A DNA stretch of 64,000 nucleotides from JALHOP01 sp964484195 (GTDB lineage Bacteria; Myxococcota; XYA12-FULL-58-9; JALHOP01). The stretch covers positions 1-64,000 of the forward strand of contig CAZAER010000022.1 of the NCBI GenBank assembly GCA_964484195.1. The letters run 5' to 3'. Each line of letters opens with the position of its first letter. The stretch's first letter is position 1. The notes under the pieces were generated by a model. That model saw only the letters and a program-made list of their open reading frames with translations. It was not told the origin of the DNA and made no database searches. Position numbers and translations under genes: made by a program. Positions 1 through 9,960 of this stretch are shown one piece after another.

Positions 1-1446
<1,446 letters not shown>

Positions 1447-1453
1447 TCAGCTG

Positions 1454-1467
1454 TCCGCGAAAGCGGA
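1454..1467. repeat. TCCGC-N4-GCGGA palindrome, copy after dnaK
   Basis: This is an exact copy of the interrupted palindrome TCCGCGAAAGCGGA, in the gap downstream of dnaK. Exact copies of the same arms with other centres occur inside genes at 10579, 17673 and 55346. Function unknown; see the finding on dispersed palindromes. Confidence 0.5.
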
Positions 1468-1473
1468 TGAGAA

Positions 1474-1504
1474 GGCCCGCGGTCACGAAAAGTGCTCGCG
1501 GGCC
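1474..1504 (+). terminator. Possible dnaK transcription terminator hairpin
   Basis: The arms GGCCCGCG (1474-1481) and CGCGGGCC (1497-1504) are perfectly complementary around a 15-base loop that can itself pair through CAC/GTG. It lies 28 bases after the dnaK stop. There is no U-tract after it, so it may act with Rho or only protect the RNA end. Confidence 0.35.
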
Positions 1505-1505
1505 G

Positions 1506-1589
1506 AGGAAAATAGGGACAGTCACCATTTTTCGACGAGCCGACATGAGCGTTTCTGGAACGAAAAATGGTGACTGTCCCTATTTTCCT
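1506..1589. repeat. 29-bp inverted repeat (REP/MITE-like palindromic element)
   Basis: The left arm at 1506-1534 and right arm at 1561-1589 are perfect reverse complements over 29 bases, with a 26-base spacer. The arm contains GGGACAGTCACCATTTTT and its complement. It is much more AT-rich than its surroundings and lies between two unrelated genes. A related core (ACAGTCACCATTTT) occurs at 63330-63375. From memory, such GTCACC/GGTGAC palindromes resemble REP elements mobilised by IS200-like RAYT transposases; no transposase is present here, so that link is inference. Confidence 0.75.
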
Positions 1590-1649
1590 TGATCGCCCGC
1601 GGGCTCCGGTCGAGGGTCGCCCCTCACTTTTCAACCAGGAGCCGTAGCG

Positions 1650-2471
1650 ATGGCGTTCATCACCACGAAGGACAAGGCTGAGATCTTCTTCAAGGACTGG
1701 GGCAAGGGACAACCGGTGGTGTTCAGCCACGGCTGGCCGCTCTGCGCCGACGCCTGGGACGACCAGCTGGAGTTCATGGCGCGCAACGGTTTCCGCGCCA
1801 TCGCCCACGACCGTCGTGGTCATGGCCGTTCGACGCAGACGTGGGAAGGCAACGAGATGAACACCTACGCCGACGACCTGGCGATGCTGTTCGACAAGCT
1901 CGACTTGAAGAACGTCATCATGGTCGGTCACTCGACCGGCGGCGGCGAAGTTGCCCGCTATCTCGGACGTCACGGCACCAAGCGCGTCGCCAAGGCGGTG
2001 CTCATCGGCGCCGTCCCGCCAATCATGCTCAAGACCGCGAGTAATCCCGGCGGCCTGCCGCTCGAAGCTTTCGACAACATCCGCAATGGCGTATCGGCGG
2101 ATCGTTCGCAGTTCTACAAGGACCTGACGACGCCGTTCTTTGGTGCCAACCGTCCCGGCGCGCAATTGTCGCAAGGCGTGCGTGACTCGTTCTGGCTCCA
2201 GGGCATGATGGGCGGCCTGAAGCCGCAGCTCGATTGCATCAAGGCTTTCTCCGAGACCGACTTCACCGAGGACTTGAAGAAGATCGACGTGCCGACCTTC
2301 TTCATCCACGGCGACGACGACCAGATCGTTCCCATCGATGCTTCCGCGCGTCGCGCCGCCGAGCTGGTGAAGGGCGCGAAGCTCAAGGTTTACAAGGGTG
2401 GCGACCACGGGCTCGCCGTGACTCACAAGGCAGAGCTCAACAACGACCTTCTGGCGTTCGCCAAGGGGTAG
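1650..2471 (+). CDS. Alpha/beta hydrolase, cofactor-free haloperoxidase/perhydrolase type
   Basis: A 273-residue cytoplasmic alpha/beta hydrolase of the non-haem chloroperoxidase (perhydrolase or arylesterase) family. The nucleophile elbow GHSTGGG places Ser95. The oxyanion region SHGWPLCADAWDDQ and DRRGHGRS follow the family pattern. The acid sits in IHGDDDQIVP and the His in GGDHGL near the end. Length is normal. The start is supported by AGGAG about 8 bases upstream. No signal peptide is visible. It is monocistronic and converges with the methyltransferase gene 11 bases away. The true substrate cannot be told from sequence; the family hydrolyses esters and makes peracids in vitro. Confidence 0.88.
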   Translation: MAFITTKDKAEIFFKDWGKGQPVVFSHGWPLCADAWDDQLEFMARNGFRAIAHDRRGHGRSTQTWEGNEMNTYADDLAMLFDKLDLKNVIMVGHSTGGGEVARYLGRHGTKRVAKAVLIGAVPPIMLKTASNPGGLPLEAFDNIRNGVSADRSQFYKDLTTPFFGANRPGAQLSQGVRDSFWLQGMMGGLKPQLDCIKAFSETDFTEDLKKIDVPTFFIHGDDDQIVPIDASARRAAELVKGAKLKVYKGGDHGLAVTHKAELNNDLLAFAKG

Positions 2472-2482
2472 GGCGCGGCGCG

Positions 2483-3220
2483 CTAGACGCGTCCGACGCG
2501 CAACGCGAGCGGCCAGCGGATCTCGTATCGCTGGTCGCCCATCACGGCCGTGACCTCTTCGTGGAATTTCGCGAAGGGCTCGCGGCCGAGTTGTTTTTCG
2601 GCCGGACGAATTGCCGACCACGTCGAGATGTAGCCGAGGAGCTCGCGCGCGCTCCAGTTGGCGCGCATGGCGATGGCGGGTGCGCTGACCTCGCGGAACG
2701 GAAAGGGAAGACTCTTGTAGCCTTCTTCCACGTGCGTGCGCTCGGGCGGCCAGAATGGTCCGATGACGTCGTGATAGAAGTGCGCGACCAGCTCACCCAA
2801 ACGCTCGTCGCACTCGGTGATGCCATAAGTGATGAGGGCGACGGCCGCGTCCGCTTTGGCGACACGGCGCACCTCGGCGTAGAACGCCGGCAGGTCGAAC
2901 CAGTGCGCGGCTTGGGCCACGGTCACGAGGTCGACGCTTGCCGGCGCGAGACCGGACCGCTCGGCGGGAGCGGCTGCGTATGCGACCTTCGGGGCCGGCG
3001 TGGCCTTTGCGATCTGCTCGGCGCTCGCGTCGGTGGCGTGAACGCGTTCGTAGCGCTCCGCAAGCAAGACCGAGAGCTGGCCAGTGCCGCACCCGGCGTC
3101 CCACGCGAGGTCGTGCGCCGTGGTGAGCGAGGCGAGGTAAGCGGCGAGCTCGCGGGGATAAGTCGGCCTGAAAGACGCGTAGTCTGCGGCGTGCGACGAG
3201 AAGTGGTCCTTGAAGGTCAT
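2483..3220 (-). CDS. Class I SAM-dependent methyltransferase
   Basis: A 245-residue methyltransferase. The SAM-binding motif I is DAGCGTGQL (about residues 41-49), followed by an acidic strand end at HATDAS and a motif IV-like VDLVTVAQAAHWFD. This His-Trp-Phe form is typical of the small-molecule methyltransferase group related to yeast Tmt1/Crg1. The substrate is unknown. It is the second gene of a two-gene minus-strand operon: its ATG overlaps the stop of the upstream DUF4412-like gene by 4 bases, implying translational coupling. Confidence 0.85.
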   Translation of the reverse strand: MTFKDHFSSHAADYASFRPTYPRELAAYLASLTTAHDLAWDAGCGTGQLSVLLAERYERVHATDASAEQIAKATPAPKVAYAAAPAERSGLAPASVDLVTVAQAAHWFDLPAFYAEVRRVAKADAAVALITYGITECDERLGELVAHFYHDVIGPFWPPERTHVEEGYKSLPFPFREVSAPAIAMRANWSARELLGYISTWSAIRPAEKQLGREPFAKFHEEVTAVMGDQRYEIRWPLALRVGRV

Positions 3221-3936
3221 TCGCTGGGCATCTGACTCATGAGCTGCTTCTCGAAGGCTTTCAAGATCTCCTGGTCCTGCGGCGAGAGGTCGCCTACGCC
3301 CATATCGCTCTCGGCCACCTTGGTGTAGCCGGAAGGCACCGAGAACAGCGACGCATCCACGGCGCGTGTGTCCACCGAGATCGTCTCCAGGGTGATGGGC
3401 AGACCCTGCTCCGTCATCTTGATCTTGAGTGGGAAGCCGTCGAGCCCGTGCTGCTTCAAGGTGGCAACGAGATTGGCGTCGCCGCCGATGGCGCTCATCG
3501 ACGCGTTGCTCGCGGGGATCGAGCCGGTCACCCAGACCTCGATGACCGAGCCGCTCTTGCTGGTGAGCAGCGCATGTCTGCAGATGTACCCCGCGACCGT
3601 CTCGACGGGCAGGTCGCGGACGGTCACGTCACGCAGGGCGTTCGCCGCGTCGCTCCCGGCCTTCGCGCGTAGATAGGACGACTCGGAGTACTGCTTGGTC
3701 GAGTGCATCATCTGCACGACCGGCGCGCTGCCACGCTGCAGGAAGCTGACGCGCTGGTTGAGGAAGGGCACGAAGGTGTCGGTTCGCGAGTCACCATTGT
3801 GACGAATTGTAACGTCCGTTTTAACGGGTGAGACCTGCGGCATGGTCATCATCATGTGCAAGACGCCTTCGAAGGCGTGCGCTCGGGCTCCCGGGAGCAT
3901 CGCGAGCAGGCCGACGATCCACCAATGAAATCGCAT
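3217..3936 (-). CDS. Secreted DUF4412-like protein
   Basis: A 239-residue exported protein of unknown function. The ATG at 3936 gives a clean signal peptide (MRFHWWIVGLLAMLPGARAHA), so I prefer it over an in-frame start 11 codons upstream. The mature part has short repeated beta-strand patterns, a VAGYICRHALL segment and a Leu-rich strand set resembling DUF4412 proteins, which sit in the periplasm or outer membrane of Myxococcota and Bacteroidota. The C-terminal stretch is an acidic helix ending in KQLMSQMPSE. It is followed by the methyltransferase with a 4-base overlap. The family call is tentative. Confidence 0.65.
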   Translation of the reverse strand: MRFHWWIVGLLAMLPGARAHAFEGVLHMMMTMPQVSPVKTDVTIRHNGDSRTDTFVPFLNQRVSFLQRGSAPVVQMMHSTKQYSESSYLRAKAGSDAANALRDVTVRDLPVETVAGYICRHALLTSKSGSVIEVWVTGSIPASNASMSAIGGDANLVATLKQHGLDGFPLKIKMTEQGLPITLETISVDTRAVDASLFSVPSGYTKVAESDMGVGDLSPQDQEILKAFEKQLMSQMPSE

Positions 3937-4156
3937 GAGAGGCGCTCCAGTCGCGTGGACGGCGAACACGTCATGGTAGCGCGCCTCACGGCACCTTGCA
4001 CACGATGTCAGGGTGCAGAAGCCCCAGTCGGTTTTGGCGGTTTACACGGAGATGTAGGCGCTTTCACTTCAACCCGAACGGATTGTGGTCGCGTAGGTCA
4101 TAAGCGGGTTGCGAAGCCCGCAATGTGCGTCGAAACTTGCCGATAGATTGCGCCGG

Positions 4157-5113
4157 ATGACTGGAACCGAAGAACCTGTTCGCAGGATGCGCCCGCTGAT
4201 CGCGGTCGTGATGGGCACCGCTATCGCCGGCGGAATCGCCGCGGCCATCGTCATGCCGCGCATCGACCCCGCAGCAGTACGTGAAGAGCGCGCCCGCGGG
4301 CCGCGCGCCATCGACACCGTCGTGGTGCAGTCCGCGCCGTCGACGCTCAACCTGGCGCTGGACGGCACCGCCGCACCCATCGCATCGCAGCAGCTCCACG
4401 CGCGCACCGCGGGCGTCGTCGAGTCGGTGACCGTTTCGCTGGGCGACAGGGTGACGCGCGGCCAGGCCCTCGCGACCGTTTCGGTCCGCGTGCCCGCCAG
4501 CGGCGACATGCCGGCGCTCGGTGCTACCGACACGTTGATCGCCCCGTTCGACGGCTTGATCACGCGACGCAATGCCGAGGTCGGCGCCAACGTCAGTGAC
4601 ACCAGCGATGCGCTCTTCGAGATCTCCGACGTCGCCATCCTCAAGGTCTACGTCGATGTGCCGCAGACGCTAGCCCCTTGGGTGAAGGTTGGTGAGTCGG
4701 TGGCGGTCACGGCACGCGCCGTGTCGTTCGCTACCATCACGGGCCACGTTGCGCGCACTGCGGGCGCTCTCGATGCCCAGACCCATACGCTGCGCCTCGA
4801 AGTGCAGATGCCCGGCGATCGTTTGCTCGCCGGCTCCGCGGTGACCGTCCGCTTCGCGGTGAAGCGTGAGGTGACACCGCCGATGATTCCGGCGCGTGCG
4901 CTGGTCTTCGGCAACAAGTGGCCGCGCGTCGTGCGCATCGTCGACGGCCGTGCGCATTACGCGACCGTCGAGCTCGGCTGGGACCGTGGCGGAGACGTCG
5001 AGATCGCCGGTGGGCTCGAGGTCGGCGATGTCGTGGCGGTGAGCGCGCCCGACAACATCCGCGAAGGCGAGCCGCTCCTCATCCAAGAGACGAAGACCAC
5101 CGCTGCCCGCTAG
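4157..5113 (+). CDS. Periplasmic adaptor subunit (HlyD/RND membrane fusion type), orphan
   Basis: A 318-residue membrane fusion protein. One N-terminal transmembrane anchor (about residues 13-33) is followed by split lipoyl halves (GVVESVTVSLGDRVTRGQAL and APFDGLITRRNAEVGANVSD), a beta-barrel domain and a membrane-proximal domain (PARALVFG...VRIVDGRAHYATVELG). The two lipoyl halves are joined by only about 20 residues, so the long coiled-coil hairpin that contacts TolC in classical adaptors is missing. No RND pump or outer-membrane channel gene is adjacent. The ATG at 4157 is preferred because an upstream in-frame ATG adds an unlikely basic leader. Its stop overlaps that of the convergent DUF1552 gene in a shared CTAG. 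Confidence 0.8.
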   Translation: MTGTEEPVRRMRPLIAVVMGTAIAGGIAAAIVMPRIDPAAVREERARGPRAIDTVVVQSAPSTLNLALDGTAAPIASQQLHARTAGVVESVTVSLGDRVTRGQALATVSVRVPASGDMPALGATDTLIAPFDGLITRRNAEVGANVSDTSDALFEISDVAILKVYVDVPQTLAPWVKVGESVAVTARAVSFATITGHVARTAGALDAQTHTLRLEVQMPGDRLLAGSAVTVRFAVKREVTPPMIPARALVFGNKWPRVVRIVDGRAHYATVELGWDRGGDVEIAGGLEVGDVVAVSAPDNIREGEPLLIQETKTTAAR

Positions 5114-6588
5114 CTCGTAGCGAACAGCTCGGGAATGGTCGCGCTGATTTCGCCCAAGGGTCCGGTGTGTCCCGCGGCTCGCATCGCGCTCAGGGTGACG
5201 CTCGCGGGGTGCCGTCCGTTGCCGCGGACATGGCGCCCCGGGCGGAGACCTCCGACACGCCCTGCGATGAGCGCGGCCATGTTCTCCGTGGAGTGCGAGC
5301 TCGCTTGTGACGAGCCCGGAGCTTCGCTGGCATCCACGCCGTAGCCGCCCTCGTGCTGCATCACCAACACGGTGTTGTCGAGCATGCTCAGGGCGCCTTC
5401 GCGCGTGTCGCGGATCTTCGCCACGAGATACCCGAAATGTTTGTAGTGCCACGCGATGGCGTCGGCCATGTCGCGCGTCGTACCTTTCCCGTGCCCGATC
5501 TCGTGCAAGTCCGACTGCACGCCGGTGAGCGGGTAGAAGTTCATCCACGAGTGGAAGTGCGTGAGCATGAGCGACACCGAGCGCGTGAGGTCGCAAGCGA
5601 GAGCGACGTGGACGAGGTCGCAGAACAGACGCGCTCGCGCCTCCTCGTTCGAGTAGCCGCTGTTCGTCGTGTAGTCTCCGGAGGGGCGCTCGCCGCCAAT
5701 CGGTGGGTCGGCGGCGAAGGCTTGCGGTTGAACGCACGCCGCGGTCTCTTCGGGAGGGAGCGCAGCGATGCCGCGCTCGAGCGCGTAGATCTCCTCGAGG
5801 TGGCTTTGCAGCCTCTGCTGGTCGTCGCGTCCCAAGCGCTGCATGAGCCGCTGTGCGTTCCCGCGGACGAGATCCACGACGCTGCGGCGGCCGGCGTTGC
5901 GATAGTTACGGCGCTCCGCCTCGCCATCGGTCGAGGGCACGAAGCTGCGAAAGAGGCTGTCATACGCCTGCTTCGGACTGATGACCGGGTCGACACGCGT
6001 CGCCAGTGTGCTGTTCGGGGCGAGGCGATACGAGATCGCACCGCGATTGGGATCAGAGCTGATGTACGACGAAACCTGGACGCGATACACCAGCGACCTG
6101 AACTGTGTCGCTGAAGCGGACATGTCGGCCATGATCTGGTCGGCGGTGGTGCCATAGACGCGCGCCTGGAATTCGCTCGGCTGCGTACGAACGCCCGCAA
6201 GCATCGGGCTCATCATGGTCTCGTGATGGTTGTTCGGTCGCCCGCCCGCGGGGACCGTGCCGCCGTTCTCGCCGGCCCACGGGATCTTGAGGCCGGTCAC
6301 CACCGAGATTTCGTTCTTGATGTTGTCGTGGTTCGCGAACGGGGCGAGGGCGCGCTTGAGGTCGTAACCCGCGCCCACGGTGCTGGGCACGTAGGTCTCG
6401 CTGATCGGCACGTTGCCCCAGCCGAGCGAGCAGCCGGTGGTGCACACCACGAAGCGCTTCGGCATCGGCGCGGCGGTCTGCGCCAGGGCTTCGCCGTTTC
6501 CGTCCAACATCGCTTCGAGCACGGGCAAGCCGACGACGGCGCCACCGACACCTGCCAGGAATGCACGACGACCCAATCGGAAGCTCAT
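5110..6588 (-). CDS. DUF1552 family protein with Tat signal
   Basis: A 492-residue exported protein. The N-terminus has a twin-arginine signal (LGRRAFLAGVGG, hydrophobic core to about residue 25). The mature part has the DUF1552 hallmarks: the KRFVVCTTGCS opening, YDLKRALAPF, ISVVTGLKIPW, NNHHETMMSPMLAG and the conserved C-terminal HSTENMAALIAGRVGG block. DUF1552 proteins occur mainly in Planctomycetota and Myxococcota beside DUF1592-type cytochrome-like proteins. No biochemical role is established. Its start overlaps the end of the upstream DUF1592 gene by 4 bases, so the two are coupled. Confidence 0.88.
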   Translation of the reverse strand: MSFRLGRRAFLAGVGGAVVGLPVLEAMLDGNGEALAQTAAPMPKRFVVCTTGCSLGWGNVPISETYVPSTVGAGYDLKRALAPFANHDNIKNEISVVTGLKIPWAGENGGTVPAGGRPNNHHETMMSPMLAGVRTQPSEFQARVYGTTADQIMADMSASATQFRSLVYRVQVSSYISSDPNRGAISYRLAPNSTLATRVDPVISPKQAYDSLFRSFVPSTDGEAERRNYRNAGRRSVVDLVRGNAQRLMQRLGRDDQQRLQSHLEEIYALERGIAALPPEETAACVQPQAFAADPPIGGERPSGDYTTNSGYSNEEARARLFCDLVHVALACDLTRSVSLMLTHFHSWMNFYPLTGVQSDLHEIGHGKGTTRDMADAIAWHYKHFGYLVAKIRDTREGALSMLDNTVLVMQHEGGYGVDASEAPGSSQASSHSTENMAALIAGRVGGLRPGRHVRGNGRHPASVTLSAMRAAGHTGPLGEISATIPELFATS

Positions 6589-8210
6589 CCTTCACTCCTC
6601 GAAGTTACGCGGGCGAACTGGTCGCTCGCGATCAGGCCCAACAGAAGCTCGCGAAAGTCATGGCCGCCGCTCGCGAAGGTGCGGCGCAAGGCCTCGATGT
6701 AGTCGCGCTCGCCGCGCGAGGCTTCGAGCCGACCATAGGCAAAGCGGAAGACTTGCTGGACGACGCAGGCCTCGAGGTCTCCGCTCTCGACCAACAGCTG
6801 CGCGAGCTCGCCAGGGCCGCGGAAGGTGCCGAGCTCGCCGAGGTCGCCTTCGCCTTCGATGACGCACTCGGGCCTACCGGCTTCGTGCGCGCGGAGCTTC
6901 CCGGCGGCGTCGTAGCTCTCGAGTCCGAAGCCGATGGGGTCGGTGAGCTGATGGCAGGCAGCGCAGGCGCCGGCGCGATGCACCTCGTAGCGCTCCTCCT
7001 TGCAAGGGTTCGCGCTAGCGGACACTGGTGGCTCGTCTGCATTCACCTCCGGTGGAGGTGGCGGAATCGGCTGACACATGAGGCGCTCGCGAATGAGAAT
7101 GCCGCGCTGGGTGGGGCTGGTGTCCGAGAATTTCGCGAAAGCGGACAAAAACGATCCCTGCGAGAGCAGACCGCGTCTGCCGCTGTTGCCGTAAGGCACC
7201 CAAGCACCCTCGGTGGAGCTCGAGGTCAGCCCGTAGTGCTCGGCGAGCTCGGGGCCCACGAAGGTCTCGTCGGCGAGGAACACGTCCCAATACGAGCCGC
7301 CGCGATCGAAGATGACGCGCTTCAAGAGTGCCGCGGTTTCGCCGCGCATGGCCGCGACCAGGTCTTGCGATAGCGCCATGCGGTCGTAACCGAGCCACTG
7401 GGCATGGAAGCGATCGAGCTGCTCCAAGGCGCGCGCATCGTCGAGCATGCGCCGCGCGACCGCGACGCGGTCTACCGGATCGCGCAGGCGCCCGGCTTCG
7501 GCATCGTCCAAGAGAGCGTCGTCCGGCCCACGCCCCCAAAGGAAGAACGCCATGCGGGTGGCGATCTCGAAGTCTCCGAGCGTCGCTGCTTCGCCTTCGG
7601 CGGGCTCACCGACCTCGACGCGATAGAGGAACTCGAAGTCTTGCAGGAGCGCTTCGATCACCAGCGCCAGCGTGTCGTCGAAAGTCGGGGTGAAGGTTTC
7701 GTAGTCCGCTTCCGCGAGCTGCATGAGTCCGAGATAGCGGTCGACTTCTTCACCCGTGAGTGGTCGGCGCAAGGCTCTGCGGCCGAAGCTCTCGACGAAG
7801 CGCCGCATGCAGGCCGAATCGCTGCGGCCTGCGGGGACGCAAGGGAGATAGGCGCGCACGCGATTGGGATCCGCGACGAAGCGCTCGGCAACGTCCGCGG
7901 CTACGAACGCAGCCGCCTCGACGAGCGCAGCCGATCCCAGCTGCGTCGTATAGTCGTTCGTGAAGGGGTTACGTGGCGCCGGAGAATCCTCGGGAAACAG
8001 CGCCCGTGCGGGCCGGGTGTCCTCACCCAACAGGTCTTCGAGCGTCGCATCGATCTCCGAGGCGGTGAGGCGCCGCGCCAGGGTATCGAGTGCGTACGGC
8101 ACCGCGAGCGGCCGCCCCTGATCGGTCGGCGGTGTCACGCCCGAGGTGTCGCCAATGACGCCCGAGCAACCCACGAGCGGTACGAGCGCCGCCAAATATA
8201 GTCGCCGCAT
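6585..8210 (-). CDS. DUF1592/DUF1588/DUF1595 lipoprotein with haem-binding motif
   Basis: A 541-residue predicted lipoprotein (MRRLYLAALVPLVGC lipobox) of the planctomycete/myxobacterial cytochrome-like family. Visible modules in order: a DUF1595-like helical block (RRLTASEIDATLEDLLG and FGRRALRRPLTGEEVDRYLG), DUF1592 (RVEVGEPA...ATRMAFFLWG), DUF1588 (GLLSQGSFLSAFAKFSDTSPTQRG) with the CxxCH motif CAACHQLTDPIGFGLE, and the terminal DUF1585. The CxxCH motif predicts one covalent haem. It is the first gene of a two-gene operon with DUF1552. The pair usually co-occurs and may form an envelope redox or polymer-handling unit; that role is inference. Confidence 0.88.
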   Translation of the reverse strand: MRRLYLAALVPLVGCSGVIGDTSGVTPPTDQGRPLAVPYALDTLARRLTASEIDATLEDLLGEDTRPARALFPEDSPAPRNPFTNDYTTQLGSAALVEAAAFVAADVAERFVADPNRVRAYLPCVPAGRSDSACMRRFVESFGRRALRRPLTGEEVDRYLGLMQLAEADYETFTPTFDDTLALVIEALLQDFEFLYRVEVGEPAEGEAATLGDFEIATRMAFFLWGRGPDDALLDDAEAGRLRDPVDRVAVARRMLDDARALEQLDRFHAQWLGYDRMALSQDLVAAMRGETAALLKRVIFDRGGSYWDVFLADETFVGPELAEHYGLTSSSTEGAWVPYGNSGRRGLLSQGSFLSAFAKFSDTSPTQRGILIRERLMCQPIPPPPPEVNADEPPVSASANPCKEERYEVHRAGACAACHQLTDPIGFGLESYDAAGKLRAHEAGRPECVIEGEGDLGELGTFRGPGELAQLLVESGDLEACVVQQVFRFAYGRLEASRGERDYIEALRRTFASGGHDFRELLLGLIASDQFARVTSRSEG

Positions 8211-8364
8211 GGTCTACTCCCCGTCGCGCCTTGGTGCGCTTGGTGAGGTGTGGGAGGCGGCAGGCGAATCGGCTCACGACGCTCGAAGCTTTCTGCGGTA
8301 CAATCGGCTAAGTCCTCGTCCGCGCGTCGTTTAAGAGGTCGTCGCCGGGACGTGCCGGAGTGTC

Positions 8365-8952
8365 ATGTCCACCAAGGGTGAGCCGATTCTGACGTCGACC
8401 GCCACTACCCAAGGGAGGACGAGCGACCAGGCAGTGACTGAGTCAGCGGGGCGCGCATCGAAGGCCGTCGACATCGACGTGGTCTTCCGCGAACAGGCAC
8501 GTTTCGTCGCCTGGGTGGCGCTGCGAATTCTGGGACGAGACGAGGAAGTCGACGATGTCGTGCAGGAGGTCTTCTTGAGCGCGATGGGTGGCCTCAAGAG
8601 CCTGCGTGAGCCGAACGCAGTGCGAGCGTGGCTCAAGACGGTCACCGTGCGCATGGCTCGCCGCCGGCTCTACAAGCGCCGCCTCAAGATGATGTTCCGT
8701 CTCGACGAGCAAGCGGACGCGGCGCAGCTCGCGAGCGCCGACGCGAGCCCCGAAGATCGGGCCGCTCTGCGCAACGTCTACGCCGTGCTCGACCGCATCC
8801 CCGTCGAGCAGCGTCTCGCTTGGACCTTGCGGCACGTCGAGGGCGAGTCTCTGCCCGACGTGGCCGCGTTGATTGGCTGCTCCCTGGCTACCGCGAAACG
8901 ACGCATCGCCGCCGCGCAAGAGCGCCTCGACAAGGAGCTCGCCCATGAGTGA
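8365..8952 (+). CDS. ECF-like sigma-70 family RNA polymerase sigma factor
   Basis: A 195-residue sigma factor. Region 2 lies around residues 38-100 (FREQARFVAWVALRILG, DEEVDDVVQEVFLSA, RAWLKTVTVRMARRRLYKRR). Region 4 lies around 130-190 (LDRIPVEQRLAWTLRHVEGESLPDVAALIGCSLATAKRRIAAAQERL). A 35-residue disordered N-terminal tail precedes region 2. A GGAG element lies about 6 bases before the ATG. The FecR-like gene begins inside its last codons (8-base ATGAGTGA overlap). That order suggests the downstream membrane protein regulates this sigma factor. Target promoters are unknown. Confidence 0.9.
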   Translation: MSTKGEPILTSTATTQGRTSDQAVTESAGRASKAVDIDVVFREQARFVAWVALRILGRDEEVDDVVQEVFLSAMGGLKSLREPNAVRAWLKTVTVRMARRRLYKRRLKMMFRLDEQADAAQLASADASPEDRAALRNVYAVLDRIPVEQRLAWTLRHVEGESLPDVAALIGCSLATAKRRIAAAQERLDKELAHE

Positions 8953-9949
8953 GTCACGGCAGGCGCGCGCGGTGCGCGACAAGCTCGAGCTGCGCTGGGA
9001 CGAGGGTCGTGAGAAGGCCATCGCGCAGAAGATGGTGGCGACGCGTCGTCGCCGGCGCGTGGTCCGCAGCGTCGCGAGCGCGACCGCGGTGCTCTTGCTC
9101 GCCGCTGGCGCGTTCCTCGCGCGTCGCAGCTCACCCGACCAGCAAACTCTGGCGGACGGCTCGACCGTCGAGAAGCTCGAGGCGCAGACGCTGGTTGCCG
9201 TGGCGAGTGAAACGTCGGGCGAGGTGCGCGTGCGTCTCGACCGCGGCAGAGCGAGGTTCGCGGTCACCAAAGATCCGAAGCGTGTCTTCCGTGTCGTCTC
9301 GGGCGATGTCAGCGTCGTCGTGCTCGGCACCGTCTTCGAAGTGGGTCGCGTCGGTGGACGTACTCTCGTCAAGGTGAGTGAGGGCAGGGTGCGGGTGACC
9401 CGCGGTGATGTGACCATGTTGCTCGGCCCTGGCGACGAGCAGCAGGTCGATAGCGAGAACCCGCCCGTCGCACCGCCGGTCGCCGAGCCAGAGGTGGCGC
9501 AACCGACGACTGAGCCAGCGCCGCCGCATCGCGAAGAGCGGACGGTCACCAAGTCGAAGGCCCCACCACGAGCGGTGCCGGCGCTCAGCGAGACCATGTA
9601 CGAAGTCGACCGGCTGCGACTCGCCAAAGACGCCAAAGGGGCCGCTAGCTTGCTGCAGAAGGCGCTGCGTCACCATCGCGATGCTCCCGAGGCGCCACAA
9701 GCGACGTTCGTGCTCGGTCGCTTGCAGCAAGAAGACCTGCATGACCCGGCAGCTGCGGCTCGCACGTTCGCGACGGTGCGCCGGTTGGCACCCGCGTCGT
9801 CGCTCGCCGAGGACGCGTTGGCGCGTGAGGTCGAGTGTCTCGTTGCCAGCGGCGATTCCACTGGCGCCCGGGAACGAGCTGAGCTTTACGGACGAACGTA
9901 TCCACGCGGTGCTCACCGCGAGCGCCTGAACAAGCTCGTTTCTCGCTGA
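8945..9949 (+). CDS. FecR-domain transmembrane protein with C-terminal TPR-like helices
   Basis: A 334-residue probable membrane-bound regulator. A basic cytoplasmic N-terminus (about 40 residues) is followed by a transmembrane helix (SVASATAVLLLAAGAFLA), then a FecR-type beta domain (EVRVRLDRGRARFAV, VVSGDVSVVVLGTVFEVGR, VKVSEGRVRVTRGDVTMLL). A Pro-rich linker then leads to TPR-like helices (AKDAKGAASLLQKALRHHRDA, PAAAARTFATVRRL). The ATG at 8945 is chosen because it overlaps the sigma gene and starts a normal cytoplasmic segment. The context fits an anti-sigma or sigma-regulating role; that is inference. Myxococcota often carry such sigma-FecR-envelope triples. Confidence 0.82.
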   Translation: MSESRQARAVRDKLELRWDEGREKAIAQKMVATRRRRRVVRSVASATAVLLLAAGAFLARRSSPDQQTLADGSTVEKLEAQTLVAVASETSGEVRVRLDRGRARFAVTKDPKRVFRVVSGDVSVVVLGTVFEVGRVGGRTLVKVSEGRVRVTRGDVTMLLGPGDEQQVDSENPPVAPPVAEPEVAQPTTEPAPPHREERTVTKSKAPPRAVPALSETMYEVDRLRLAKDAKGAASLLQKALRHHRDAPEAPQATFVLGRLQQEDLHDPAAAARTFATVRRLAPASSLAEDALAREVECLVASGDSTGARERAELYGRTYPRGAHRERLNKLVSR

Positions 9950-9960
9950 GTGTGGCTCAC

